Assembly: GCF_002335745.1 (NCBI RefSeq)
Contig: NZ_NIST01000001.1
Span: 4,447,410 to 4,511,409 of the forward strand
Reading direction: 5' to 3'
Source: Evansella halocellulosilytica
GTDB taxonomy: Bacteria; Bacillota; Bacilli; Bacillales; Salisediminibacteriaceae
DNA length: 64,000 nucleotides
A model generated the notes under the pieces. The model was given only the letters and a program-made list of their open reading frames with translations. It ran no database searches and was not told where the DNA came from. This document shows, piece by piece, positions 1 through 8,714 of the stretch (positions within the stretch are counted from its first letter, which is position 1; each line of letters starts with the position of its first letter). The position numbers were made by a program, and so were the translations under genes.

Positions 1-495
1 CTCGACCTCTGAGTTCACAATAATGCAATTTATGCCATGAGATTTAGTCCCATGAGACATTTGCTGAAGAACTTCGTCTAGTTGATGTTCTGATGCTAAA
101 TGTTCAAGCGAGGATACGGCTACAATAAAATCGTATTCTTGATTGCTAATCTCAAATGTTGCAATATCGCTCTTCTCAGCTTGAATAACCTGTTCGACAC
201 CAAACTGTTCGCTATATTTTTTTAAGTTCGTAATTGCAGAATCTAAAAAATCGACACAAACAACATGACTTGACGAGTTTCTTAACGCTTGCGCGATCGG
301 AATACTGTTTCTTCCAACACCACAGCCTAAATCAAGAACTTTGACTTCTTTTTTTCCGGTAAAACGAGGCAGCAAATCGACCACGGTTTTTACTGGTTTA
401 TGAAGCCAAGTTCCTTTTTTAAACAATTCATGCTCTGTATAGCACACATCGTGATAAGTCTTTTCTTCAAGACGAATGCGTTCCAATCGATCCAT
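1..495 (-). CDS. class I SAM-dependent methyltransferase (C-terminus outside window)
   Basis: The reading frame runs off the left edge, so the C-terminus is missing. About 45-60 residues in it has the glycine-rich SAM-binding motif VLDLGCGVGRNS (motif I), then an acidic residue at the end of the next strand (VCVDF) and a later AVSSLEHL segment, the usual class I Rossmann order. The substrate cannot be told. I chose the ATG at 495 (MDRLERIRLEEK), which has a GGGGT ribosome-binding sequence ahead of it; an in-frame ATG at 513 would add six residues. It lies just downstream of the ASCH-domain gene on the same strand, so the two are probably co-transcribed. Confidence 0.8.
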   Translation of the reverse strand, partial: MDRLERIRLEEKTYHDVCYTEHELFKKGTWLHKPVKTVVDLLPRFTGKKEVKVLDLGCGVGRNSIPIAQALRNSSSHVVCVDFLDSAITNLKKYSEQFGVEQVIQAEKSDIATFEISNQEYDFIVAVSSLEHLASEHQLDEVLQQMSHGTKSHGINCIIVNSEVE

Positions 496-515
496 CACTT
501 TACCCCACTTCATAT

Positions 516-860
516 TTACTTGAGCAGCTTTACTGAAATTGCTAATGTTCCCCACATCTGTTCTTGTTCTTTCGAATAAATGTCATACGTGCGCATGACC
601 ATTTCATCGATCGTTCGCTCTTCAGCAGCGAATTTTCCAGCAGGTATTGCTTCATACATCTCTCTAAACGTTCCATATCGGTCTAAAGCTATAATCTCCA
701 CATTTAAAGATTCATCTCCTTCAGGAAGCTTACTAAATTGAATCTGATCACCAACCTCTACATTTCTTCTCTTTTCATCATTTAATCGCACTTCAACTGT
801 TTTTTTGCCAGACTTCATTGCTTGAAAAGGTTCGTCAAATAGGCGCATTTTATGAATCAC
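516..860 (-). CDS. ASCH-domain protein
   Basis: A 114-residue protein consisting of a single ASCH (PUA-like beta-barrel) domain. The family signature is the early SGKKTVEVRLND segment (GxKxxExR). ASCH domains are thought to bind RNA or nucleotides, and some are nucleases or ribonucleoside hydrolases; the role here is unknown. A frame extends up to 881, but the GTG at 860 is better placed because GAGGAG lies 8 bases upstream, and homologous proteins as I recall them begin near IHKMRLF. The following methyltransferase gene starts within about 20 bases of its stop. Confidence 0.75.
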   Translation of the reverse strand: MIHKMRLFDEPFQAMKSGKKTVEVRLNDEKRRNVEVGDQIQFSKLPEGDESLNVEIIALDRYGTFREMYEAIPAGKFAAEERTIDEMVMRTYDIYSKEQEQMWGTLAISVKLLK

Positions 861-881
861 GTGAACTTCTCCTCTATTCAT

Positions 882-1170
882 GTAATTTATTAATATCCGC
901 GTAAAAACGGACAGTTTACCATATCCGGATTATATCATATTTACCTATATTTTCTAATGATTCAGAATTCTATTCGACAATAAAGAGCTTCAATTTTATA
1001 GTAATTTTTACACAATTCGGTTATTTGGACACTTACTCAAACAAAGTCACCAACCTCCATTTGCAAAGGCACTGAACAAGAAAAGCGCAAGCGACCTCGA
1101 GCGAGTCGGCGCTGGAGCTAGACAATTATCCAAGAGAAAAATTATATCCTTTCTTATTTTTCAACAAAAA
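882..1170. other. intergenic region with one repeat-like segment
   Basis: No convincing gene. It is AT-rich except for 1081-1127, a GC-rich stretch (AAGCGCAAGCGACC then GCGCTGGAGCTAGAC) that resembles short dispersed repeats common in Bacillus genomes. I see no second copy in this window, so the repeat call rests on memory of the motif only. Confidence 0.35.
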
Positions 1171-1208
1171 CCACCTCTCCTGTCACAACATGTGACAAGA
1201 TGAGGTGG
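1171..1208 (-). terminator. intrinsic terminator of the RND pump gene
   Basis: Read on the minus strand, CCACCTC pairs with GAGGTGG, an inner GTCAC pairs with GTGAC, and the stem is followed by TTTTTG. It lies 20 bases past the stop of the RND transporter gene. Confidence 0.8.
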
Positions 1209-1227
1209 CTTCTCTAACTAAAAATCC

Positions 1228-4200
1228 TTATTTATCCTTTTTCCGGTTATTCCTGTCTTTATTTAATACGTCCTCTAATAAATCTAACAATTCATCTCTA
1301 GAGACCTTGTTGTTATCTTCATCTACTTGATCAGGAGATTGTTCTTCGTATTCATACTCAATGTGATCTTCTTGATCGTCATATTCAATGACATCAGATT
1401 TTTCACTGTAATCTTGCTCAGATATCTCGTGGTACGTGTCGTAACGATCCGTTCCTTCATCAAGATATTGCTCTTCATCGTTCTCAGGTAGAGCTCTTCG
1501 GTTTGCATCTTCTTCCTTTGAATACTTTTCATCAATTAAATACGCTGGAATGAGCTCTCCATCCGGTGTGACATATTTACGATTTAAGTTTCTCGTTTCA
1601 CGATCGAAGAAACTGTAGATAACCGGTATAAAGACTAGTGTTAAGAAAGTTGAACTAATGAGCCCGCCGATTACTGTAATCGCCATCGGTTGTTGAATTT
1701 CTGAACCTTCTCCCATTCCTAGTGCTAATGGAACTAACCCTAAAATTGTTGTTAATGAAGTCATTAAGATTGGTCGCGCACGGTGCTTAACACCTTCGAC
1801 AATAGCGTCATAACTGCGCATGCCTGATTCTTTCAATTTGTTAATGTAATCAACTAATACGATCGCATTATTAACAACAATACCGGCTAAGACAATTAAT
1901 CCAATAAACGCCATCACACTTAATGGTGTTAACGTGAATGTTAATCCTAACGCAACCCCAATAACGACTAATGGAACACTGAACATAATCACAAATGGAT
2001 ATTTAAATGACTCAAATTGTGCAGCTAGTACTAAATATATAAAGACGAGTGCAAGCAATAGTGCTAGCGTTAAATCACTCATCGCATCTTCCATTAATTC
2101 TTGATCTCCAGTATAGGTGACTGATGTTTCACTTGGGAGATCTAAATCATCAATTGTCGTTTGCACGAGCTGAGACATTTCCCCTAAGTTATACTCATTA
2201 CCATATTGGAGTGTAAATTGGACAGCAGATTCTTGGTTAATACGATTGATCGTTACAGGACCTTCTCCTTCAACGACTTCTACAACTTCATTAAGTTCAA
2301 CGTATTCCCCATTTTGATTGCGGAGCAACAATTCCTCCACATCATCTATATGATTTGTAAACTCTTCATCATAACGGACATGAACTTCATAAATGTCATT
2401 TTGTTCCGTTACAATTTGTGTTGCTAGTGCTCCGTTCATTTTTTCATTAACCATTTGGGCAATTTGTGCAGGAGCAAAACCATTTTCCCTTGCTGCTTCA
2501 TCGTCAACAATAAACTGTATTTCTGTTACTGTCTCCGTTAAATCGTTTGTCACTTCATTGAATTCACTCATGTCTTCAAATTCATCTGTAATGTCAAAAA
2601 CAACTTCCTCAAGTCTTGTCGGATCGGTGTCAGTTACGTTAAAAGTAATCGTATTTGGTGCACCGCCCATCATCGCTTGTTGCTGGACCGTTACTTCTGC
2701 ATCTGGAGCTGCACGTTCGACATCACGGCGAATGGAATCACCAAAATCAAGTGTTGAAATGTTTCGCTCATTTAACGGAACCATCGTAATAAAAATTGAG
2801 GCTTCATGAGAACCAGATCCGCCAAAAATTGCACCTTCAGCACCACTTGAACCGACCGTACTCATATAATATAAAATGTCGCTTTCGTCATCGAGGACTT
2901 CTTCAATACTTTCCACTTCAGCTAGAGTATCCTCAAGTGGTGTTCCGCGTTCTGTTTCAACATCAATTTGGAAGAAGCCTTCATCCGTATCTGGGATAAA
3001 CTCAACCCCCACTTGTGAAACGCCGACTGCACCTCCAACTAATAACAAGAAAGTGATGAATAATACACCAAAACGGTGCTTCAATGACCATTTAATTGTA
3101 CTATTTACAACTTGAATAAATTTACTTTGCTGACGCTTTTCTTCAATATTTTCTTTCGGTGTTTTTAGAATACGGCTTGCAATCATCGGAACGACAGTTA
3201 ATGCAACGGCTAGTGATGCTAATAAACTAAAAGATACACTTAGCGCAAATTCCATAAAGATATCGCCGACAATACCGGAAATAAACACGACTGGTAAGAA
3301 AACAGAAATCGTCGTTAACGTAGATGCGGTAATCGCTCCGCCAACTTCTTTCGTTCCATCAAAGGCTGCTTGCTTCGGTTCCTTTCTCATCGAAAGATGT
3401 CTATATATGTTCTCAATCACGACAATCGAGTTATCGACTAACATCCCGATACCTAATGCTAAACCACCCAGTGTCATGATATTTAATGAAAGATTCGTAA
3501 AGTAAATTAGCACAAAGGTAACAATGACGGAAAAAGGAATTGCAATACCGATAATTAGTGGTGTTTTCACGTTTCTTAAAAACCCGAATAATACAAGGAT
3601 CGCAAAAATCCCACCGACAACTAAGGCTACAGATACACTCGAAATCGCCTCTTCAACATATTCACCTTGGTCAAAAAGCATTGCAATATCTAAGTCACTA
3701 TATTTATCGTCATCTAATAGCTCATTAAAACGGTCATTAAACACCGTTGACACTTGAGCTAAGTTCGCATCTGATTGCTGCTGCACACTCATCATGATAG
3801 CATCTTCTTGATTTGTCCGCGTAATCGCTTCTGTGTTTTCTGCCAACAGTTCAACAGATGCTACATCGGAAACCGTAATTTCATCTCCAGTTTCCGGATC
3901 GACAGTTAAAACGATACTATCAATATCTTCAATACTATTTAATTCAAATAAAACACGTGTCGTATATTCTAAATCGCCACTCTCTACCATACCACCTGGT
4001 GAAGTCACATTATGAGCTTGAATCGTCGAAACAACGTCTGTTTGATCAAGTCCATGCTCTTCCAATTCTTCTTGGTCTAACTGAACGACAATCTCGTCAA
4101 CTGTTTCACCAGTAATATCAATGGACGCTACACCTTCAAGTTTTGAAAGTTCCATTGATAAATCTTCTGCTAATTCACTCAAATTATCGTCATCAGTAGA

Positions 4201-4626
4201 TGAAAGTGACATTTGAATTATTGGCATTTGGGAAGGGTCGAACTTTAAAAAAGATGGTGATCCAGCACCATCTGGTAATTGTGCTTGGTTCATACTGCTA
4301 ATAATATCATTCTCTACATCATCGATCGATGTATCCCAAGAGAACTCCAGAATAGTCATAGAAGCACCTTCCATCGAAATCGAGCTAATATTATTTAACC
4401 CTTCGATCGTTGATAAGCTGCTCTCCATTGGCTGGGATACATTGTCAAGCACCTCTTCCGGACCGGCATTTTGATAACTCGTCACGACCGCCCCAATTGG
4501 CGGGTCAATATCCGGCATAAGCTTCAACGGGATATTCGTTAACGAGATCACCCCTAATAGTAAGAATAAAACCATCGTTACAATTGTAAACACTGGTCTT
4601 TTTATTGAAAAATTAGTAACTTTCAT
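1228..4626 (-). CDS. swrC: RND-family efflux transporter (AcrB/HAE1 type, SwrC-like)
   Basis: An 1132-residue inner-membrane proton-driven efflux pump of the AcrB superfamily. TM1 is at about residues 12-31, the first porter region at 35-330, and TM2-6 at about 330-485. TM4 carries LGIGMLVDNSIVVIENIY with the likely proton-relay Asp398. A second porter half and TM7-12 follow, ending near residue 1020. B. subtilis SwrC/YerP confers surfactin and acriflavine resistance and is the closest relative I recognise. Unusual is a strongly acidic, Tyr/Glu/Asp-rich cytoplasmic tail of about 100 residues ending in a basic KKDK. Its ATG overlaps the stop of the upstream MarR gene (TAATG), so the two are translationally coupled. 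Confidence 0.9.
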   Translation of the reverse strand: MKVTNFSIKRPVFTIVTMVLFLLLGVISLTNIPLKLMPDIDPPIGAVVTSYQNAGPEEVLDNVSQPMESSLSTIEGLNNISSISMEGASMTILEFSWDTSIDDVENDIISSMNQAQLPDGAGSPSFLKFDPSQMPIIQMSLSSTDDDNLSELAEDLSMELSKLEGVASIDITGETVDEIVVQLDQEELEEHGLDQTDVVSTIQAHNVTSPGGMVESGDLEYTTRVLFELNSIEDIDSIVLTVDPETGDEITVSDVASVELLAENTEAITRTNQEDAIMMSVQQQSDANLAQVSTVFNDRFNELLDDDKYSDLDIAMLFDQGEYVEEAISSVSVALVVGGIFAILVLFGFLRNVKTPLIIGIAIPFSVIVTFVLIYFTNLSLNIMTLGGLALGIGMLVDNSIVVIENIYRHLSMRKEPKQAAFDGTKEVGGAITASTLTTISVFLPVVFISGIVGDIFMEFALSVSFSLLASLAVALTVVPMIASRILKTPKENIEEKRQQSKFIQVVNSTIKWSLKHRFGVLFITFLLLVGGAVGVSQVGVEFIPDTDEGFFQIDVETERGTPLEDTLAEVESIEEVLDDESDILYYMSTVGSSGAEGAIFGGSGSHEASIFITMVPLNERNISTLDFGDSIRRDVERAAPDAEVTVQQQAMMGGAPNTITFNVTDTDPTRLEEVVFDITDEFEDMSEFNEVTNDLTETVTEIQFIVDDEAARENGFAPAQIAQMVNEKMNGALATQIVTEQNDIYEVHVRYDEEFTNHIDDVEELLLRNQNGEYVELNEVVEVVEGEGPVTINRINQESAVQFTLQYGNEYNLGEMSQLVQTTIDDLDLPSETSVTYTGDQELMEDAMSDLTLALLLALVFIYLVLAAQFESFKYPFVIMFSVPLVVIGVALGLTFTLTPLSVMAFIGLIVLAGIVVNNAIVLVDYINKLKESGMRSYDAIVEGVKHRARPILMTSLTTILGLVPLALGMGEGSEIQQPMAITVIGGLISSTFLTLVFIPVIYSFFDRETRNLNRKYVTPDGELIPAYLIDEKYSKEEDANRRALPENDEEQYLDEGTDRYDTYHEISEQDYSEKSDVIEYDDQEDHIEYEYEEQSPDQVDEDNNKVSRDELLDLLEDVLNKDRNNRKKDK

Positions 4627-5099
4627 TATTTCTTATCCTCCTGATTTTCTGCAATAATTCGAAGAAATTTTTCAAAACTATGTTTAAAAATGAGCAAATC
4701 TTCTTTTTCCATTTTTGATAAGAACGTATGGAAAATCGTTGATTTAATTTTATTCATTTCACTTAGTAACTCTCTACCTTTTGGCCCAAGTTCAATTAAT
4801 GTACTTCGACGGTTATTCTTATCTACCGTTCGATACAGGATGTCCATACTTTCGAGCTTCGCTACGATTTGACTGACTGCACTAGTAGATATATTTAAAT
4901 ATTGAGAGATATCCTTCACATGATTTAGACCTTTTTGGTCAACTAAAAATAATACCATTTGCTGATTTGTAGATAGACTAATAAATTTCTTTTTAAATTC
5001 ATTAGTAAACTCATTTCCAAATTCATGCCGTAAAAACAAATTAATATCTAATATGACATCTTCTAGCTCCTTTATTATGACTTCCTTTTCCATAAACAC
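4626..5099 (-). CDS. MarR-family transcriptional regulator
   Basis: A 157-residue winged-helix regulator. The HTH lies at about residues 58-90 (VKDISQYLNISTSAVSQIVA), followed by the wing with the DxxxRR-type element DKNNRRSTLIEL typical of MarR. Its last base is the first base of the RND pump start codon, so it is almost certainly the local regulator of the pump, probably a repressor released by a pump substrate. The GTG at 5099 and the ATG at 5093 both have AAGG/GGGG upstream; either start is possible. Confidence 0.88.
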   Translation of the reverse strand: MFMEKEVIIKELEDVILDINLFLRHEFGNEFTNEFKKKFISLSTNQQMVLFLVDQKGLNHVKDISQYLNISTSAVSQIVAKLESMDILYRTVDKNNRRSTLIELGPKGRELLSEMNKIKSTIFHTFLSKMEKEDLLIFKHSFEKFLRIIAENQEDKK

Positions 5100-5110
5100 C
5101 CCGCCTTGCT

Positions 5111-5150
5111 GTTAAGATCATTAATAATTTAATTTCTTAACTAACTTAAC
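5111..5150 (-). promoter_or_regulatory. candidate MarR operator cluster
   Basis: Immediately upstream of the MarR gene there is GTTAAG at 5111-5116 and two direct copies of CTTAAC at 5136-5141 and 5145-5150; the first is inverted relative to the others. The position fits an autoregulatory operator. Function is inferred from placement only. Confidence 0.4.
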
Positions 5151-5181
5151 ATGTGAATATGAACACAAGATGAACAAAGAG

Positions 5182-5210
5182 GTAGACTTCTAAAATGATT
5201 AGAAGTCTAC
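5182..5210 (-). terminator. hairpin between histidine kinase and marR
   Basis: A perfect 10-bp stem, GTAGACTTCT paired with AGAAGTCTAC, around a 9-base loop. It sits 50 bases past the kinase stop. The U-run after it is weak, so efficiency is uncertain. Confidence 0.55.
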
Positions 5211-5259
5211 AATCGATTCTGTTTATTTATAAGGAGATTGCTATAAAAATCAATTTTAA

Positions 5260-6654
5260 TTATTCTTTCTTTTCATGATCAATTGGTAAAGTGAATGTGA
5301 CTGTCGTACCTTTATTTAATTCACTATGAACAGATATAGACGTTTCATGGAGGTCGATAATTTGTTTTACAATTGAAAGTCCAATACCTGTACCGCCTTT
5401 ATTGGACCGAGCTTTTTCTTTTTTATAAAACCTTTCCCATATGTGATTCAAATCTTCTTCACACATGCCTACACCATAATCACGTATGTGAACGGTTACC
5501 TCTTCCACCCCTTTATCGATCTTGACGTCAACTTTACTTTTCTTATTGGAAAACTGAACGGCATTTTGAAGGAGGTTCACTAATACTTGATCAATACGAT
5601 TCGGATCGGCTACGACAAACACATCTTCTTCCGCCATTAGTTCGATTTCTATTTGCTGCTGTGTAATCGTAGGCTCCATCCTGGCAATCGTTAGGCGTAA
5701 TTGCTCTGTTAAATTATACGAAACAGGATTTATTTTCGTTTGACCTGCTTCTAACCTAGCCATATCTAATAAATCATTAACGAGTTTCATCAAGCGTTCT
5801 GTTTCGTTTTTCATTATCGAGAAATATTTATATTGCTGATCACTAGGTATCGTTCCGTCCATTAATGCACCTAAAAACCCTTTAATTGAGGTTAATGGTG
5901 AACGTAAATCATGGGAAACATTTGCAACAAAGTCTTTTCTCATTTGATCAATACTTCCAAGCTCTTTTGCCATATAATTAAAGGTCTCTCCTAGCTGACC
6001 AATTTCATCCTTCGTTTTAATTTTTACTCGGTGCGAGAAGTTTCCTTTTGCAAATTGTAAGGCACTATCATTCATTTCTCTAAGTGGAGAAGTCATTTTT
6101 CTAGAAGTTAAAAATATGATCAATCCAGCGATCACGATCCCAATCAAAAGGGTCATCGTAAGAATCGATTGAACTTGCTTTGATTCCCTGTCAAATTCAT
6201 GAAAGATCATCACCATTGTATGAGCTTCTGATAAAACTTCTATTGGAGAAGAAATTAAGTAGACAAAGTTATTATTATCGTGAACACGTTCAGCTGTATA
6301 ATCATTGTTTAAAACGAGTTCATCCATATCCATTTCCATATCAAACTGTTCGTACAGGTTCTTGTTGTAACGAATCTTTCCATTCGAATCAAATAAAAAA
6401 ATCATCCGATCTTCCTGATTCATACTTAACTCGAGAGACGATTCGATTACATCCTCATCCCACACTTCCAAGTCTGCTAATTCAAAAAAGGAAACCATCT
6501 GCTCTTTCTGATGATCAAATGTATTATGATACCGGTTAATAATTTCATTTTGAACAAATGTATTTACAGCTAATCCGATAAAAATAAATGATAAAAACAA
6601 AATAATTAAGTAGGTGAAGAATAACTTTACAAACATACCCCTTCGTTTAAACAC
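5260..6654 (-). CDS. sensor histidine kinase with HAMP domain
   Basis: About 464 residues. TM1 is near residues 11-32, an extracellular sensor loop of about 130 residues follows, TM2 is near 165-184, then HAMP to about 238. The HisKA domain has the H-box NVSHDLRSPLTSIKG with the phospho-accepting His near 248. The ATPase domain has the N-box VNLLQNAVQFSN and the G-boxes DYGVGM and GGTGIGLSIV. All catalytic motifs are intact. The GTG at 6654 has GAGGTG upstream and overlaps the end of the response-regulator gene by 8 bases, so the two form one operon and a cognate pair. The stimulus is unknown; the position beside the efflux operon suggests envelope or antimicrobial stress. Confidence 0.92.
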   Translation of the reverse strand: MFKRRGMFVKLFFTYLIILFLSFIFIGLAVNTFVQNEIINRYHNTFDHQKEQMVSFFELADLEVWDEDVIESSLELSMNQEDRMIFLFDSNGKIRYNKNLYEQFDMEMDMDELVLNNDYTAERVHDNNNFVYLISSPIEVLSEAHTMVMIFHEFDRESKQVQSILTMTLLIGIVIAGLIIFLTSRKMTSPLREMNDSALQFAKGNFSHRVKIKTKDEIGQLGETFNYMAKELGSIDQMRKDFVANVSHDLRSPLTSIKGFLGALMDGTIPSDQQYKYFSIMKNETERLMKLVNDLLDMARLEAGQTKINPVSYNLTEQLRLTIARMEPTITQQQIEIELMAEEDVFVVADPNRIDQVLVNLLQNAVQFSNKKSKVDVKIDKGVEEVTVHIRDYGVGMCEEDLNHIWERFYKKEKARSNKGGTGIGLSIVKQIIDLHETSISVHSELNKGTTVTFTLPIDHEKKE

Positions 6655-7342
6655 CAAGATTCACCTCAAATTTGTATCCAACACCTCGAATCGTTTTTAA
6701 TGACCAATAGGGAAGCTCATCTCCAAGCTTTTCCCTAATTCTTTTAATGTGCACATCGATTGTCCGAACATCTCCCTCATAATCAAATCCCCATATTTTC
6801 TCCAGAAGCTGTTGGCGTGTAAATACTTGGTTAGGCTGTGACGCTAAAAAATAGAGGAGTTCTAACTCTTTAGGTGGTAAATTAATATCTTTAGACTTTC
6901 GGAATACTTTAAACTCTTTCATGTTTATTAATAATTGCGGGAAATCGATATTCTCATGTGAATTCAGGTGTGGGTTTGTCCTTCTTAAAATCGCCTTCAT
7001 TCTCGCGATTATTTCTTTCGGATCAAAAGGCTTTACGACATAGTCATCCGCTCCGAGCTCTAAACCTTTTACTTTATCATAGCTTTCTCCTTTGCCCGTC
7101 AGCATTAAAAGGGGAATATCTCGGTCATCCCGTATTTCTTGACACACTTCCCACCCGTCAACTTTTGGCAGCATAATATCAAGAATGACAAAATCAGGAT
7201 TTTCCTCATAATATTTAGCTAGTCCTTCTTCGCCATCAAAAGATTGGATGACGTTGTAGCCTTCTTTTTCAAGGTACAATTGTAGTAAGTCACAAATATT
7301 TGGGTCATCCTCTACTATGAGCACTTTCATTCCATCACTCAC
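6647..7342 (-). CDS. OmpR/PhoB-family response regulator
   Basis: 231 residues. The receiver domain has the acidic pair EDD at 11-13, the phosphorylated Asp55 in VILDIMLPKVDGW, a conserved Thr in LLMLTGK and Lys in YVVKPFDP. A winged-helix DNA-binding domain occupies about 130-228 (LPPKELELLYFLA, DVHIKRIREKLG, TIRGVGYKF). The GTG start at 7342 has a GGGGGGAG ribosome-binding site and lies inside the end of a 42-codon ORF. It should work with the kinase downstream. Confidence 0.93.
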   Translation of the reverse strand: MSDGMKVLIVEDDPNICDLLQLYLEKEGYNVIQSFDGEEGLAKYYEENPDFVILDIMLPKVDGWEVCQEIRDDRDIPLLMLTGKGESYDKVKGLELGADDYVVKPFDPKEIIARMKAILRRTNPHLNSHENIDFPQLLINMKEFKVFRKSKDINLPPKELELLYFLASQPNQVFTRQQLLEKIWGFDYEGDVRTIDVHIKRIREKLGDELPYWSLKTIRGVGYKFEVNLGV

Positions 7343-7463
7343 TCTTCTCCCCCCTTTTTAGTTGACTCGTTCTTTTACAAGTTTCTGCTTTTACCCCTAA
7401 CTTTTGCAATTTATTCACAATTTGTTCGATCGAATTTTTTTTATTCAATAACTCTAAAGCCAT
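7335..7463 (-). CDS. 42-aa basic small protein, translationally coupled to the response regulator
   Basis: An ORF beginning MALELLNKKNSIEQIVNKLQ and ending KRGEKSE. It has a strong ribosome-binding site (AAGGGG, about 10 bases before ATG), and its TGA overlaps the GTG of the response regulator by a few bases, a typical coupling arrangement. It is rich in Lys with one Cys and has an amphipathic N-terminal half; there is no membrane segment. I do not recognise the family. It may be a real small protein or a leader ORF that tunes translation of the two-component system. Confidence 0.5.
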   Translation of the reverse strand: MALELLNKKNSIEQIVNKLQKLGVKAETCKRTSQLKRGEKSE

Positions 7464-7502
7464 TTATACCATCCCCTTCTAAACAACTGAACATTCAGCT
7501 GT

Positions 7503-7530
7503 CTCATATTGGGTTAATCAACAATGACAA
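7503..7530 (-). promoter_or_regulatory. candidate sigma-A promoter of the two-component operon
   Basis: On the minus strand TTGTCA, a 16-base spacer, then TATGAG, located 40 bases upstream of the 42-codon ORF. The match to consensus is moderate. Confidence 0.35.
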
Positions 7531-7588
7531 AATAACACACAAAAATGAACATAAGATGAACATACTTTAAAGGCTCTATAATTTGTTG

Positions 7589-8446
7589 TTATATTAATAA
7601 CCCTTTCAATTTTTCAATATGTTGAGCAATTTGTGGAGCATCTTCTAAATTCGATAACATCCCTTGCAAAACAGGTTTTCTCGTTTTTTCTCGTAATAAT
7701 TCCTCTTCAAGAACATCGAGTGAAACAATGTATTCGTCATTATCACTAAGGTTGTTTAGCTCTTCTCTCACAATATATAGAACTTCGTTCAATTCTGCTT
7801 GCTTGTCCGTAATAGACTCACCTAATAAATGATGAATCTGCCCTACTTTCTTTTCAGACAATATTGGCTTTTCCTCGCTTCTTTGAAGACCTTCCACAAT
7901 ATCGTCCATTCTGTTCATAATATACGTTGATAACTGATCGATTTCTAATTTCTTTTCATCAATGAGAAACAGTCGTATATACGAATAAAACATGCCTTCC
8001 ATCATAATCGATAAATCCCATAAGTAATCAGTAATTTTATCACCGTACAAGGAAAGAAGACCTTCACGATAATAAGTTCTCATCTTATTCCGCTTTTGCA
8101 GAATCACTTTTTTCACAGATTCACCTAATGGAATCGTTTGCTCGTGCATTATGAGAAATTCTTTATACTCTACTACTCCTTCAAAAAAACAAGTTAACTG
8201 TTGAATAAATTTTGTTCTCGGATCTAAATCTTGCTTTTCAACTGATTCGACCCTCTTTTGAAGGTTGTTGAAACAATAGGAAAGCGTTTCAAAAAGCAAT
8301 GTATTCTTTGACTTAAAATAAGAATAAAAGGATCCTTTTGATATTCCACATTCACTGACAATGTCATTGATAGATGTCGCATCATAACCTTTCGTTGAAA
8401 ACAACTTTATCGCTGCTTCCATAATCAATTTATCTTTCGTTAACAT
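7589..8446 (-). CDS. TetR/AcrR-family regulator, long form
   Basis: 285 residues, longer than the usual 190-210. The N-terminal HTH is clear (TSINDIVSECGISKGSFYSY at about 24-43). The rest is an all-helical ligand-binding region, with an extra C-terminal part of about 80 residues rich in Glu, Leu and Lys. B. subtilis YerO, the TetR regulator of the swrC/yerP pump, is of this long type, so this protein may co-control the RND pump nearby; that is inference. The start has AAGGAGCGGAAAAG upstream. A palindromic TGACCGGTCA lies about 100 bases upstream, between this gene and the divergent yugP-like gene. Confidence 0.88.
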   Translation of the reverse strand: MLTKDKLIMEAAIKLFSTKGYDATSINDIVSECGISKGSFYSYFKSKNTLLFETLSYCFNNLQKRVESVEKQDLDPRTKFIQQLTCFFEGVVEYKEFLIMHEQTIPLGESVKKVILQKRNKMRTYYREGLLSLYGDKITDYLWDLSIMMEGMFYSYIRLFLIDEKKLEIDQLSTYIMNRMDDIVEGLQRSEEKPILSEKKVGQIHHLLGESITDKQAELNEVLYIVREELNNLSDNDEYIVSLDVLEEELLREKTRKPVLQGMLSNLEDAPQIAQHIEKLKGLLI

Positions 8447-8546
8447 CTTTTCCGCTCCTTTTTCCGCACGTTATGCTAAATTACATAGTTGTGAACTGAT
8501 TAGTAAACCTAACTACTTTTCATGATTAAATATATCAATATTTGAC

Positions 8547-8556
8547 TGACCGGTCA
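8547..8556. promoter_or_regulatory. candidate TetR operator (TGACCGGTCA palindrome)
   Basis: A perfect 10-bp palindrome flanked by TTGAC on one side and AAAAC on the other, in the 270-base divergent region between the long TetR gene and the YugP-like peptidase. Further half-sites (TTGACCTGAC near 8614 and GGTCAGTC near 8660) follow toward the peptidase gene, so both genes could be controlled. Confidence 0.55.
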
Positions 8557-8714
8557 AAACAATTATGTTAAATAGGAAAAAAGCCAATTAACACTATATA
8601 TCTGCATTAATAATGTTGACCTGACAATGATCAATCGGTTAATATAACATTGAACGAACGGTCAGTCGAAACGATATGAAAATTTTGAACGATATAAAAA
8701 GGAGATTGAAACGT

